Assembly: GCA_002148405.1 (NCBI GenBank)
Contig: MUGG01000192.1
Coordinates: 1 to 57,852 of the forward strand
DNA from: Alkalinema sp. CACIAM 70d
GTDB lineage: Bacteria > Cyanobacteriota > Cyanobacteriia > Leptolyngbyales > Leptolyngbyaceae
Reading direction: 5' to 3'
Length of the DNA stretch: 57,852 nucleotides
A program made the translations under genes and the position numbers. The notes beneath the pieces were generated by a model, which searched no databases, was not told the DNA's origin, and saw nothing but the letters and a program-made list of their open reading frames with translations. Of the stretch, positions 36,197 through 44,491 are shown in pieces; position 1 is the first letter of the stretch; every line of letters starts with the position of its first letter.

Positions 36197-36279
36197 GGGG
36201 GCATGGCGGAATGGTAGACGCTACGGACTTAAAATCCGTTGACCGCAAGGTCGTGAGGGTTCAAGTCCCTCTGCCCCCA
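36197..36279 (+). tRNA. tRNA-Leu(UAA), no intron
   Basis: The acceptor stem GGGGGCA pairs with TGCCCCC with an A discriminator; a long variable arm follows the anticodon stem. The anticodon loop CTTAAAA gives anticodon UAA. The T-loop is GGTTCAAGTCC. The gene is 83 bases, without encoded CCA. The group I intron found in this anticodon loop in many cyanobacteria is absent. Confidence 0.95.
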
Positions 36280-36818
36280 TATATTCAGTACATGTCTAAT
36301 TTTGCTCACTCAGCCAGGTTTGCCTATTGCAGGCTTGTTGTTACATAGGTATAACGGGTGATCGCATTAGTTAAGAATAATTAAGTTTGGAAAACTTTCC
36401 TAGGGTTAATCAATTTGGGTGATTCTACTGTTTACCCCTCAAAACGATCCAATATTGAGTTGAACTCTCTTCGTTAATTGCAACTATTCAACTTATTGAT
36501 GAAGTAACTTAACGTTGGCTTTGGCATAACTCAATTTATAGATCGTCTTATCTCAGGGAAAATCCAGTTCTCTCAGCATATTGAGACAAAAATCCGCCTT
36601 TTACAGTATGAGTTTTCTCCCTCACTAAGCTATCTTTGAGGAGTATTCAGGGAATTGACCGGAAATGCGTGCCTTCATACTGTAGTTGTTCTGGCCAAAT
36701 CAAAGTCAGTTTTGGTACCGGATCACGATCGTATTCAATGCCCTACACAGATGGGAAATCTCCCAGTTTGATGTAGCTGTTATCTCTAGAACCGCAAGCC
36801 ACAGCGTTGAGTCGCCGA
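36280..36818. other. Intergenic region between tRNA-Leu and the 476-residue orphan
   Basis: More than 500 bp, AT-rich, without a coding frame, strong hairpin or repeat that I can support. It probably contains the promoter of the next gene; no convincing -35/-10 pair stands out. Confidence 0.3.
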
Positions 36819-38237
36819 ATGATTGGGGATGTTCTTCCGAATGAGCATCGGGATGTCTGGTCTGAAAAACTAACTCAGTCAGAGCGCACCATCCAGCTTG
36901 CTCAGCAAACGATTTATCAGTTCCTGCTAGAAATTGTCAGAAAGTGGCCACCCGAGGAAGTTCTGCTTGAGTTCAAGCGGCTTTTTCTGTACCACGTCGA
37001 TTCAGTGAGCGCCTCGGCCATTAATGCGCTCTACGACCTCGTGTTGAGCAATAACGAAGAGGAATTCCGCAATACCATTAAGCGGTCTTGCTATATCTTG
37101 GTCAATAACTGGGATGCAGCAAGACGTTATCGAGCAATCCAAGATTTAATCGAAGCCTTTCAGGAACAGTTTCCACGGGATACCATTTCGCCAACGTTAG
37201 GTCGTCTCAGGTATTGGGTTGACAATTTTCGCCATAGCCAAGACTATGCCGATCTGAAGCTCTTTGCCTCAAGGTACGATCCTCAGCAGGCAGACCAAGA
37301 TGGCCCTTGGGCCAAGCGCTATACCGCCTATCTTTTAGTGCCGCAGTACGTCGATCTGAACAACCCCATTGAACAACGGGAAGCTGCCCGAGCAATGGCT
37401 CAACAACTGCGTGATCAGTTTAAGTTTGAGTTAGCGATGTATGTTGCTCGGTCGCAGGCAAAACAATCGACTGATCGCCCCCTGAAAAATCCCACAGTGC
37501 TGGGGGATGATGTTCTGCGTTTAATTAAAACAATCGTGGCAAAACGGGGATCTTACAGTTACCCCAACCTTGCCAATATTTTCCTCAATCAGGTTCGCCA
37601 AGTCAGCTATCGAGAGTTTAAGTTAAGCCTGAGAAAGTATTTGGTTTTTTCGATCGAATCCAATGACTTTTCCCGCATGTTGCAAACTCGCCTCACGGAA
37701 AAGTTAGACCCCCTCTATGAGGAACACCATAACGAACCGCTGACCGATGCGATGCTTTTACGCACCTGTAATCGGGTCATTGATTACCTCACCACAGAAA
37801 CCCACAACGAGCCTTCTTCGTTGTTTGCCTTGCTCCTATCCCAAGGCAATCCTATGACTCTTGTGATTGCACTCCTCAAATTAGTTTTAGTGTCCCGCAA
37901 CTCACGGGTGTATCTAGAGACGCGAATTGCTGATCTGATTCGTTATTATGAAAACTTTCCGGAAGAAGATTGTCATTGGGTCGTTAACTTTCTAGAAATT
38001 TTTAACGTTACCTTCACCATTTATGCCGAGAATGTTCAATACAATCTGATTCGTATGGCTGGGGATCGAATTGATGAAATTACCGCATCAACAGAACAGA
38101 ATTTAGACGCCTATCGCATTTTTTCTCAACTTAAGTCTCACCAAGATGTTTCTTTTAATCTAGAGTTTGCTGATGACGCTCTGGTTACACTTGATGATGA
38201 GCCTCCCACCCAAGATCTATCCGACAACGCAATTTAA
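36819..38237 (+). CDS. Conserved cyanobacterial hypothetical protein
   Basis: About 472 residues from the ATG at 36819; a TTG at 36807 would add four. It is predicted mostly alpha-helical, with HEAT-like character in the first half and no signal peptide or membrane segment. Blocks such as RLRYWVDNFRHSQDYADLKLFASRYD and FLNQVRQVSYREFKLSLRKYL are highly structured, but I recognise no catalytic motif. A short acidic tail closes it. It stands alone. Function is unknown. Confidence 0.7.
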   Translation: MIGDVLPNEHRDVWSEKLTQSERTIQLAQQTIYQFLLEIVRKWPPEEVLLEFKRLFLYHVDSVSASAINALYDLVLSNNEEEFRNTIKRSCYILVNNWDAARRYRAIQDLIEAFQEQFPRDTISPTLGRLRYWVDNFRHSQDYADLKLFASRYDPQQADQDGPWAKRYTAYLLVPQYVDLNNPIEQREAARAMAQQLRDQFKFELAMYVARSQAKQSTDRPLKNPTVLGDDVLRLIKTIVAKRGSYSYPNLANIFLNQVRQVSYREFKLSLRKYLVFSIESNDFSRMLQTRLTEKLDPLYEEHHNEPLTDAMLLRTCNRVIDYLTTETHNEPSSLFALLLSQGNPMTLVIALLKLVLVSRNSRVYLETRIADLIRYYENFPEEDCHWVVNFLEIFNVTFTIYAENVQYNLIRMAGDRIDEITASTEQNLDAYRIFSQLKSHQDVSFNLEFADDALVTLDDEPPTQDLSDNAI

Positions 38238-38571
38238 ACTTTATGACTCAAGCCTGAAGAAGTCCCTCTTGAGCTTGCTTTTGAGCCAGTTAATTAGACT
38301 GATTATTTGAGGGCAAGCTGATTTTTCAACTTTAAGGGGATATCATTTCTACAATTAACTGGCAATGACTAGACTCGCTCTCAGTTAGATGCAGTCATCC
38401 AGTTAAACGCAACAATCTGTCTAGGGCTGCTCCAAAGTATGCCACGACATCGTTTGATCCATGCCATCAATGCACCCTAAATTGACGCATTTACCACGCA
38501 TTTACAACCTTGATGCATCTAAAGCATTGGTGCATTTAAAACATTAGTGCAGATCACTGGATGCCTCTGCT
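38238..38571. other. Intergenic region with short AT-rich direct repeats
   Basis: Convergent region of 334 bp. A 17-bp unit, TGCATYTAAARCATTRG (Y/R where copies differ), is tandemly repeated at 38514-38530 and 38531-38547, and CGCATTTACAA/CGCATTTACCA lie just before. No gene is visible. Confidence 0.55.
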
Positions 38572-39531
38572 TCAAATTCGCCGTTCGGCTAACACGACTA
38601 AGCCAGCCCCCAACGCCTCTGCGATCGTGTTAATCAAACGATAGATAGCCAGAATACCTAGTAAATCTGTCGTGGGCAAAAAAGGGTTCAGCAACGTCAA
38701 GGCCACGGCTTCAAAGACACCTACGCCCCCGGGTAAACCTGGAATGATAAATCCCAAGAGCCAAGCGATCGCAAAGCCGCTGTAGAGAACCTGAACATGA
38801 TCGATCGCAAAGGGGCTGACCGCTAGACAAACTAGAAAGAAACCAATACCCCGCAACAGTAAAAAACTCAATTCCCCCAAGAAAGAACGCCACGGATAAT
38901 GCACCAGTGCTAGATTGACTTCGGCTCCTCCGAGGGTCTTTTGCTTCCAGCGCATCAGTTGCTGAATCCCCAAATTTAGGAACTTAGGATGCATTGCAGT
39001 CAAAATTACCAATAGAACCGCACCTTGAATACCCCAACTCCAACCACCATCGTGCCAAGCCGTTAATGGCTGCAATCCAACCGTTGCCAACGCGATCGCG
39101 GCTAAAACCAGCAATAACGGTTCTAAAAGAATACTTAGTGCGGCGATCGCTGCGGGCACTTTAGCCCTTTGGCTGGCTTGTAAACGCCCATAGAAATGCC
39201 AGACATTGCCAGGCAGATATTTGGCAATATTCGTTTTGAGGTAAACGGCCATCCCCCAATCATAGGCAACCGATTGTCCGAGATCCTGAAGAATATTGGC
39301 CCAGACGACACCCGCTAAGATATGGGCCAAGAGCGTCATCCCGAGGGCGATCGCAAGACTGGCCAGTCCCGCCGAGCCCAGCCGCAAACCCAAGACCCCT
39401 TGACCGTGATCCAATAACGTTTTGGTGAGGAAAAACACAACCAGTCCAATCACGACAAAACGCAACTGGCCTTTCAGAAGAGAAGACAGTCCCTGGGAAG
39501 CCCGATGCAATTTAGATTTCAACGTTGACAT
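38572..39531 (-). CDS. Lysylphosphatidylglycerol synthase-like (UPF0104) flippase-type membrane protein
   Basis: A 319-residue protein with about eight transmembrane helices. The final blocks FAIAWLLGFIIPGLPGGVGVFEAVALTL and ILAIYRLINTIAEALGAG are the hallmark of the LPG-synthase transmembrane domain (UPF0104/DUF6311-like). MprF-type flippases use this fold to move lipids, but the cytosolic catalytic half of MprF is lacking. It may flip a lipid or sugar lipid in the plasma membrane. The substrate is unknown. Confidence 0.8.
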   Translation of the reverse strand: MSTLKSKLHRASQGLSSLLKGQLRFVVIGLVVFFLTKTLLDHGQGVLGLRLGSAGLASLAIALGMTLLAHILAGVVWANILQDLGQSVAYDWGMAVYLKTNIAKYLPGNVWHFYGRLQASQRAKVPAAIAALSILLEPLLLVLAAIALATVGLQPLTAWHDGGWSWGIQGAVLLVILTAMHPKFLNLGIQQLMRWKQKTLGGAEVNLALVHYPWRSFLGELSFLLLRGIGFFLVCLAVSPFAIDHVQVLYSGFAIAWLLGFIIPGLPGGVGVFEAVALTLLNPFLPTTDLLGILAIYRLINTIAEALGAGLVVLAERRI

Positions 39532-39572
39532 AACTCCAACACTTCCTGCAACCCAGATTTAGGCAAACCAAA

Positions 39573-41033
39573 CTAGGAAAACCATGCCGCTAACGCCAAA
39601 CGATGCACTTCACGCCAAGGTAGATGAAACTGGCGAGCCAGAACAGCACAATCTTCGTATTCTGGTTGAACATTGACAACTGTTTCGCCTAATTTTGCCA
39701 CTTTTAGGCGCACAATACCGTGTTCTAACTGGATTGGATGCCATTCCCGAGCAAGTTCTGTGCGAGTTTGCAACGTTTTACGAATGCCTAGGGTCGTCGT
39801 TTCCTGAAAAAGAATGCGTTCGCAATCCCCCACGTTGTCCGGCTGACAAATCACCGTAATCAGCGTACCAGGACGGGACTTTTTCATCCCGATCGCTTGG
39901 GTAAACACATCCAAGGCTCCAGCGGAAAGTAACGCCTCAAATAAATACCCCACTGCTTGGGGATTGAGGTCATCTATCTGGGTTTCAAGGACAGCGATCG
40001 TTGTTTGAACAGGAGAAGTTGGACTAAGAGAAGGCGATGGGGAAGTCGGTTGAGCTAAGGGGGTTGTCCTGGCAGCGTTTTCTCCACCGGATTGCCAAGA
40101 CTCTCCTAGCCACAGACGAACCATATTCGGAATCGTAAGTTGTAAAGACCCCGCTCCCAGTCCTACTTTGTGTATCGTCATGGGGGGAGGGGGGCCAAAC
40201 TGTTGGGCTAAGACAGTTACGATCGCAGCGCCCGTTGGGGTCACTAACTCCCGATCGATGCCATTGTGATAAATCGGCACTTGACGAGATTCAAATAGCT
40301 TTAGTACCGCAGGCACAGGGACGGGCAATTGGCCATGGGCGGCCCAAATAGTTCCCCCGCCGATCGGCAGGGCAGAACAGTAAAGAGCCTCCACCCCCAG
40401 CCAGTCCAACCCCAAACAAGTCCCCACGATATCGACGATCGCATCCACGGCTCCCACTTCATGGAAATGCACTTCCTCTGGCGCAATTCCATGGACGGCC
40501 CCCTCTGCCACTGCTAATTGACGAAAAATCGCCAAACTCCAAGCTGTGACTCGATCGGGTAATTGAGCAGTTTGTATCAGATCAACGATATCCGGTAAAT
40601 TGCGCGTTTGGCTGTTAGGAGAAGCAGCTTGTCCATGGGTGGGCTCAGCAGACTCAGGAGAGTGAGCCGCATGATGGTGATGTGGGTAATCAGCGTGATG
40701 ATGAGAATGATGGTGATGCGGGTGATCAGCGTAGTGATGGGAATGAGCGTGATGATGACCAGCGTAATGATGCGGGTGGGAATCCAGTGACAACTCTGGA
40801 GTATGGGTGTGCGATAGACTACCCGTCTGATTGAGCAATTCCACCGTTAGTTTGGTTGCTTGTTGCCCATTGTGATGAATTTTATCTACTTTCAGATTAA
40901 ATTCGCCCTGAAGCCCTAAGCTCTGCAAGGATTGGGTCAGATAGTCGATCGGCACCCCCGCATCAATGAGGGCCCCCAGACACATATCTCCCGAAATTCC
41001 CGTGGGACAATCCAGATAGGCCAGCTTAGTCAT
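39573..41033 (-). CDS. larC: Nickel pincer cofactor synthesis protein LarC, with His-rich insert
   Basis: LarC inserts nickel into pyridinium bis-thiocarboxylic acid mononucleotide to finish the pincer cofactor of lactate racemase-type enzymes. The start is MTKLAYLDCPTGISGDMCLGAL; EVHFHEVGAVDAIVDIVG, GGTIWAAHGQLPVPVPA and VLETQIDDLNPQAVGYLFEALL are family blocks. A run of roughly 45 residues (about 85-130) is mostly His with Ser, Ala, Tyr and Pro, probably a nickel-binding loop. Another Pro/Ser/Thr stretch follows near 325. I start at the ATG at 41033. larB and larE are not in the window. Confidence 0.9.
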   Translation of the reverse strand: MTKLAYLDCPTGISGDMCLGALIDAGVPIDYLTQSLQSLGLQGEFNLKVDKIHHNGQQATKLTVELLNQTGSLSHTHTPELSLDSHPHHYAGHHHAHSHHYADHPHHHHSHHHADYPHHHHAAHSPESAEPTHGQAASPNSQTRNLPDIVDLIQTAQLPDRVTAWSLAIFRQLAVAEGAVHGIAPEEVHFHEVGAVDAIVDIVGTCLGLDWLGVEALYCSALPIGGGTIWAAHGQLPVPVPAVLKLFESRQVPIYHNGIDRELVTPTGAAIVTVLAQQFGPPPPMTIHKVGLGAGSLQLTIPNMVRLWLGESWQSGGENAARTTPLAQPTSPSPSLSPTSPVQTTIAVLETQIDDLNPQAVGYLFEALLSAGALDVFTQAIGMKKSRPGTLITVICQPDNVGDCERILFQETTTLGIRKTLQTRTELAREWHPIQLEHGIVRLKVAKLGETVVNVQPEYEDCAVLARQFHLPWREVHRLALAAWFS

Positions 41034-41290
41034 TGCACTAAAATGTCGCACTAAAATATTGCACCAACTTATTTTGTTTGAACTTCTTTACAAAACTTAA
41101 TTATTTTTTCTCCATTCTTTTTTATAAAAGTTTATAGTGTTAGCTATTAACAATACTTATCAAAATATAGATAGTCCATATTAAATCAGTCAAGGTGAGA
41201 GACGGATTGATTTTCAGGCAATGAGCTTTGAAGTTCTGAACAATTTTTTTGCCCCTACTTTGCCCTATCTGGGCTGTGCCTCCTCTCCCC

Positions 41291-41824
41291 ATGACGATTA
41301 CATTACTCTGCGATCGGATTGACTCCGCAATCGGTCAAATTTTGACTGTGATGGATCAAGGTCGCCTCTGTGCTCTAGATTTTGTTGAGCATGAAGACCG
41401 AATGATCCGGTCACTGGAAAAACGCTACCCTCTCTTCCAACTCACAGCGGCTCCCATCGAAAATTCCATCAGCGATCGCATCCGCAACTACTTCACAGGC
41501 GATCTGACCAGCGTAGAGCAAATTCCCGTCAAAACCCAAGGAACAGAATTTCAAACTTTAGTGTGGCAAACGCTAAGAAAAATTCCTGTTGGCCAAGTGT
41601 GGACGTATCAGAAATTAGCAATTGCCATTGGCAAACCCAAAGCGGTGCGTGCTGTGGGAATGGCCAATCGTCTCAATCCAGTGCAAATTGTCATTCCGTG
41701 CCATCGGGTGATTGGTGCAAACGGCAATCTTGTTGGATATGCTGGTGGAATCGATCGCAAACAATGGTTACTCCATCATGAAGGCGTTGCCTTAAGCTCC
41801 TTACCCCCCTCCTTGCAGCTCTGA
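41291..41824 (+). CDS. ogt: Methylated-DNA--protein-cysteine methyltransferase
   Basis: Repairs O6-alkylguanine by irreversible transfer to Cys. The active site IPCHRVIG and the GNLVGYAGG loop are intact, and the helix-turn-helix residues GKPKAVRAVGMA precede them. The protein has 177 residues from the ATG at 41291; the frame extends to 41249. Ogt rather than the larger Ada is indicated by the single-domain length. It is monocistronic. Confidence 0.93.
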   Translation: MTITLLCDRIDSAIGQILTVMDQGRLCALDFVEHEDRMIRSLEKRYPLFQLTAAPIENSISDRIRNYFTGDLTSVEQIPVKTQGTEFQTLVWQTLRKIPVGQVWTYQKLAIAIGKPKAVRAVGMANRLNPVQIVIPCHRVIGANGNLVGYAGGIDRKQWLLHHEGVALSSLPPSLQL

Positions 41825-41920
41825 GTCTTTGTTCTTTGCAAGATTCATCCGGATTGATCCGCCTAATCAAGTCAATTCATCAGTAATCTCCAAAGAGACA
41901 CTGTAAAAAGAGACATTATA

Positions 41921-41982
41921 AAAACCGCTATACTGACTTCTCGGCAAGGTTTCTAGCGCCTGAGAACTTCAGTGAGCGGTTT
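41921..41982. terminator. Bidirectional hairpin between ogt and the minus-strand gene
   Basis: AAAACCGCT (41921-41929) pairs with AGCGGTTT (41975-41982), with inner pairing CTTCTC/GAGAA. On the minus strand the stem is followed by a T-run (TTTTTAT), fitting the terminator of the gene at 42000-42176. Confidence 0.65.
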
Positions 41983-41999
41983 CCAATTGTTCCTAGAAT

Positions 42000-42176
42000 T
42001 CAATTTTGCGCTGGAAAAGTTCGGTTGAAATCTTCCAGTAAATCATCCATTTCTTCGATCGCCTGATTGACATCAATCCGTAATGTGCCTAAATCTGGGC
42101 GATCTAAGAGTTGGACTAAAAATTCTCGCTTGCTTTCAATCAGCTTAATGCGATCGCGAATCGCGGAAACATCCAT
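42000..42176 (-). CDS. Small conserved hypothetical protein (58 residues)
   Basis: Read directly from the minus strand: MDVSAIRDRIKLIESKREF..., then TLRIDVNQAIEEMDDLLEDF and FPAQN before TGA. It is charged and helical, with good codon usage including CGATCG octamers in frame. A terminator-like hairpin follows. I recall similar short cyanobacterial proteins of unknown role. It may share a transcript with the gene at 42280-42483. Confidence 0.7.
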   Translation of the reverse strand: MDVSAIRDRIKLIESKREFLVQLLDRPDLGTLRIDVNQAIEEMDDLLEDFNRTFPAQN

Positions 42177-42279
42177 AGTGTTCTTGTGAAGCTAAGTAAA
42201 GACGCCTCAACCATTCTAACGCTGGATGCGGTTCCCTATAACGAACGCGATCGAGTGCTGAGCGCGATTTGAGTCGGCA

Positions 42280-42483
42280 CTAAAATCCTTGACGAGAGAT
42301 TAGTTTTTCAATATCAGCTTGGGTCTGCTGAAGTAGCTGTTGACGACTATCATTATTCACCGCCGACAAGCTAGGCACTAGCTTACGGGACTGGAGAGTC
42401 ATATGCAGTTGTAGTTGAGCAACATACTCACTGAAGTCTTCGCGAGGCATGGTAGGGAAAGAAGTTTGTGCTCGGGAACTCAC
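42280..42483 (-). CDS. Small hypothetical protein (67 residues)
   Basis: Starts with GTG at 42483 behind a strong AAGGAG ribosome binding site about ten bases upstream. The product is hydrophilic and helical (for example EDFSEYVAQLQLHMTLQSR). No motif is recognised. It is followed 100 bases later by the 58-residue gene on the same strand. Confidence 0.6.
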   Translation of the reverse strand: MSSRAQTSFPTMPREDFSEYVAQLQLHMTLQSRKLVPSLSAVNNDSRQQLLQQTQADIEKLISRQGF

Positions 42484-42763
42484 CGGTATCTCCTTAACTA
42501 TCTCGGCAGACGGTTCACATAACGTGAAATCAAACTATCACGGCGTTGCAATAATTCTTGAATTGCGCAATGAAGCTTAAAATTCACAATCACTATTATT
42601 CAGGGTGCCCCCATACTGCGCGAAATTTCTTCAAACTTTTTTACGAACTCCGATCGATGTCCTACGAGTTCCGATCGAGGGCGGATTGCGCGGGGTACAA
42701 CCTGGGTAAAATTCGGTCTGAGTAGAACTTGCCCGCGCAGAACCTACGACTTCCAAAACAGGG

Positions 42764-42793
42764 TTGCATCTTTTTGTAGCCGCATGTTATAGT
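42764..42793 (+). promoter_or_regulatory. Probable sigma-70 promoter for tRNA-Val
   Basis: TTGCAT (42764-42769) and TATAGT (42788-42793) are 18 bases apart. Transcription would start near 42800, about 47 bases before the tRNA. Confidence 0.5.
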
Positions 42794-42846
42794 CAGTGAG
42801 CACTGATGCGGGTTGCCCAAGAAGTCAATTCTGCAAAGGTCATCAC

Positions 42847-42920
42847 GGACGTATAGCTCAGTTGGTTAGAGTACCACGTTGACATCGTGGGGGTCACTGG
42901 TTCGAGTCCAGTTACGTCCA
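42847..42920 (+). tRNA. tRNA-Val(GAC)
   Basis: Acceptor GGACGTA pairs with TACGTCC with an A discriminator. The D-arm is AGCTCAGTTGGTTAGAGT, the anticodon stem CCACG/CGTGG encloses TTGACAT (anticodon GAC), and the T-loop is GGTTCGAGTCC. It is 74 bases long, without encoded CCA. Confidence 0.95.
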
Positions 42921-43084
42921 TTCTCTATAAGGCTTTAGATTCCAGGCTTGAGTTCTAAACTCAGGTCAATTTTTTGTCTGGAATTACCGCAGCTCAATAT
43001 TCTACACCGTATTTTTAATTTATTCTTCCATTCAGGGATATTGACAGCCCCCAAGCCTGAGATTAGGATAGCGCCTAAGCTTTT

Positions 43085-43223
43085 TGTGAAAGACGTTCTT
43101 CTGAATCTAAATAATTGGTTTTTCCTTGAACAGGCTTCTCTGAAGGCAAGTTTAGTATCAGGTTCGCAATAATTTTTTTCACTTACAAGCCTCTACTTAA
43201 ACCTTTTTTAGAGGTAACAGCCC
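43085..43223 (+). promoter_or_regulatory. Structured leader of the first NYN gene
   Basis: This leader is homologous to the one before the second NYN gene. Shared blocks are GTTCTTCTGAA, AGTATCAGGTTCG, TTTCAC and AAGCCTCTA. Stem 1 pairs GAATCT (43103-43108) with AGGTTC (43160-43165). Stem 2 pairs GCCTCT (43189-43194) with AGAGGT (43210-43215) across a 15-base loop; its 3' arm contains the Shine-Dalgarno GAGG nine bases before ATG. The pairing would hide the ribosome site. Confidence 0.6.
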
Positions 43224-43673
43224 ATGCCAAGGATCAAGCTTGTTTATGTATTTCTTGATGTGGAAAACATTCCGTCTCACCCCTATGCCTTTCGCATTCG
43301 ACGGTTTTCAAGACGATTTGGCAAGGTTCACCCCGATCGCTTGCGAGCCTATGCCGTCAACTGGAGGATTCGGGAAGAGTCCCAGAAGATGCTGCAAAAA
43401 GCGAGCTTTTTGACCAAGAACGTTGCCCCTGGTGAGAATGCTGTGGATAACAGAATCATTCGAGACTGTACAACGTTCTCTCAACAGGGAAGACCTCAGG
43501 ATGTTTACATTTTGGTGAGTGGCGATGGGGATTATGTCGAAATGGTGGAAATGCTGCACGAGCGGGATAAATATGTTGTGTGTCTAACCAGTAAAGCCCA
43601 TGCGGCTAGTAAGCGGTTGCTACAGTGCGTCGATGAGCACTACTTTCTCGAAGATCTCTATTCGTCTAATTAA
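43224..43673 (+). CDS. NYN domain (PIN-like) putative RNase, copy 1
   Basis: A 149-residue single-domain NYN (LabA/DUF88-like, PIN-fold) protein. Acidic metal-ligand motifs typical of NYN ribonucleases are present: FLDVEN (about 11-16), NAVDNRII (about 73-80) and VSGDGDY (about 99-105). It ends with the HYFLEDL block shared with copy 2. Roughly half the residues match copy 2, so the pair arose by tandem duplication together with its leader. It is probably cytoplasmic and an RNA nuclease; target unknown. Confidence 0.85.
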   Translation: MPRIKLVYVFLDVENIPSHPYAFRIRRFSRRFGKVHPDRLRAYAVNWRIREESQKMLQKASFLTKNVAPGENAVDNRIIRDCTTFSQQGRPQDVYILVSGDGDYVEMVEMLHERDKYVVCLTSKAHAASKRLLQCVDEHYFLEDLYSSN

Positions 43674-43865
43674 CTAATTTGGATGCTGCATACCTTGGCT
43701 AAAATACGACGGCTCACACCAGGTATTTTTGAATGTTCCTTTTTGGGAACTCCAAGGAGCAGTATCCAGCCTTAATGTAAAATTTATTTAAGATTTTAGG
43801 GGCAAGGACTTGACAAACCTAAAAACTTGGGGATAGCTTAGTTAGCAAGCTTTTAAGTTAAAGGC

Positions 43866-44008
43866 GTTCTTCTGAACCTAATACTTTCTTACGTGTTGCG
43901 GGTTTTCCTCTCTGTAGAAAGCACTCCTCTACACGTAGTTGAGTATCAGGTTCGTAAGAATTTCTTTCACCCAAAAGCCTCTAATTCCTACAATTTGAGG
44001 TTTTAACC
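43866..44008 (+). promoter_or_regulatory. Structured leader of the second NYN gene
   Basis: Homologue of the leader at 43085-43223. Stem 1: GAACCT (43874-43879) with AGGTTC (43948-43953); relative to copy 1 a T became C, turning a G-U into a G-C pair. Stem 2: AAAGCCTC (43974-43981) with GAGGTTTT (43997-44004), one G-U, again with a 15-base loop and with the Shine-Dalgarno GAGG inside the 3' arm, eight bases before ATG. The pairing is retained while bases outside it have diverged. Confidence 0.6.
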
Positions 44009-44491
44009 ATGGCAAAGCGATCGCTTGTCTATGTGTGTGTTGATGTGGAAAATATGCCTGCCCATCCCTATGCAGAACACATTCGACAATTTTCCAAGCA
44101 GTATGGTCAAACTTGTCAAACTCGACTGCGAGCCTACGCTGTAGATTGGACAATGCGAGAAAAACCGAGGACAACGTTTCAACATGCAGGTTTTTTAACC
44201 CTGAGAGTGAAACCGGGAGACAATGCAGTAGACAACAAGATTTTGCGCTATGGCATTACTTCGTCGATGAATCGTCTATGTCAGCAAGATGCTTATATTC
44301 TGGTTACTGGGGATAGTGACTATATCGAACTTGTGCAAGTACTACGTCAACTTGGTAAATACGTCATCTGTCTAACCAGTAAACGCTGTAAATCTAGTCA
44401 AAAGCTCCTTGAGAGCGTTCACGAACATTACTTTCTCGAAGAGCTCCCCCAACTGCTTGCGCAATCCCATGAAATCCTTCCCGCTGCCTAA
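44009..44491 (+). CDS. NYN domain (PIN-like) putative RNase, copy 2
   Basis: A 160-residue paralogue of the gene just upstream. It has VDVENM (about 11-16), DNAVDNKIL and VTGDSDY, the acidic triad of NYN nucleases, and a slightly longer C-terminal tail (HYFLEELPQLLAQS). Its last 23 bases overlap the ATG of rnc at 44469, so RNase III is probably translated by coupling to it. A role in RNA decay or processing with RNase III is an inference from this arrangement. Confidence 0.87.
   Translation: MAKRSLVYVCVDVENMPAHPYAEHIRQFSKQYGQTCQTRLRAYAVDWTMREKPRTTFQHAGFLTLRVKPGDNAVDNKILRYGITSSMNRLCQQDAYILVTGDSDYIELVQVLRQLGKYVICLTSKRCKSSQKLLESVHEHYFLEELPQLLAQSHEILPAA

Noticed and set aside
40640..40790. CRISPR-like array, because of repeated short motifs on both strands
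   Set aside because: The repeats are codons of the His-rich insert in larC; there is no constant repeat and unique spacer pattern.
42948..43172. A 74-residue frame just before the first NYN gene
   Set aside because: It lies across the conserved leader RNA; the residues resemble no protein and the copy before the second NYN gene does not keep the frame.
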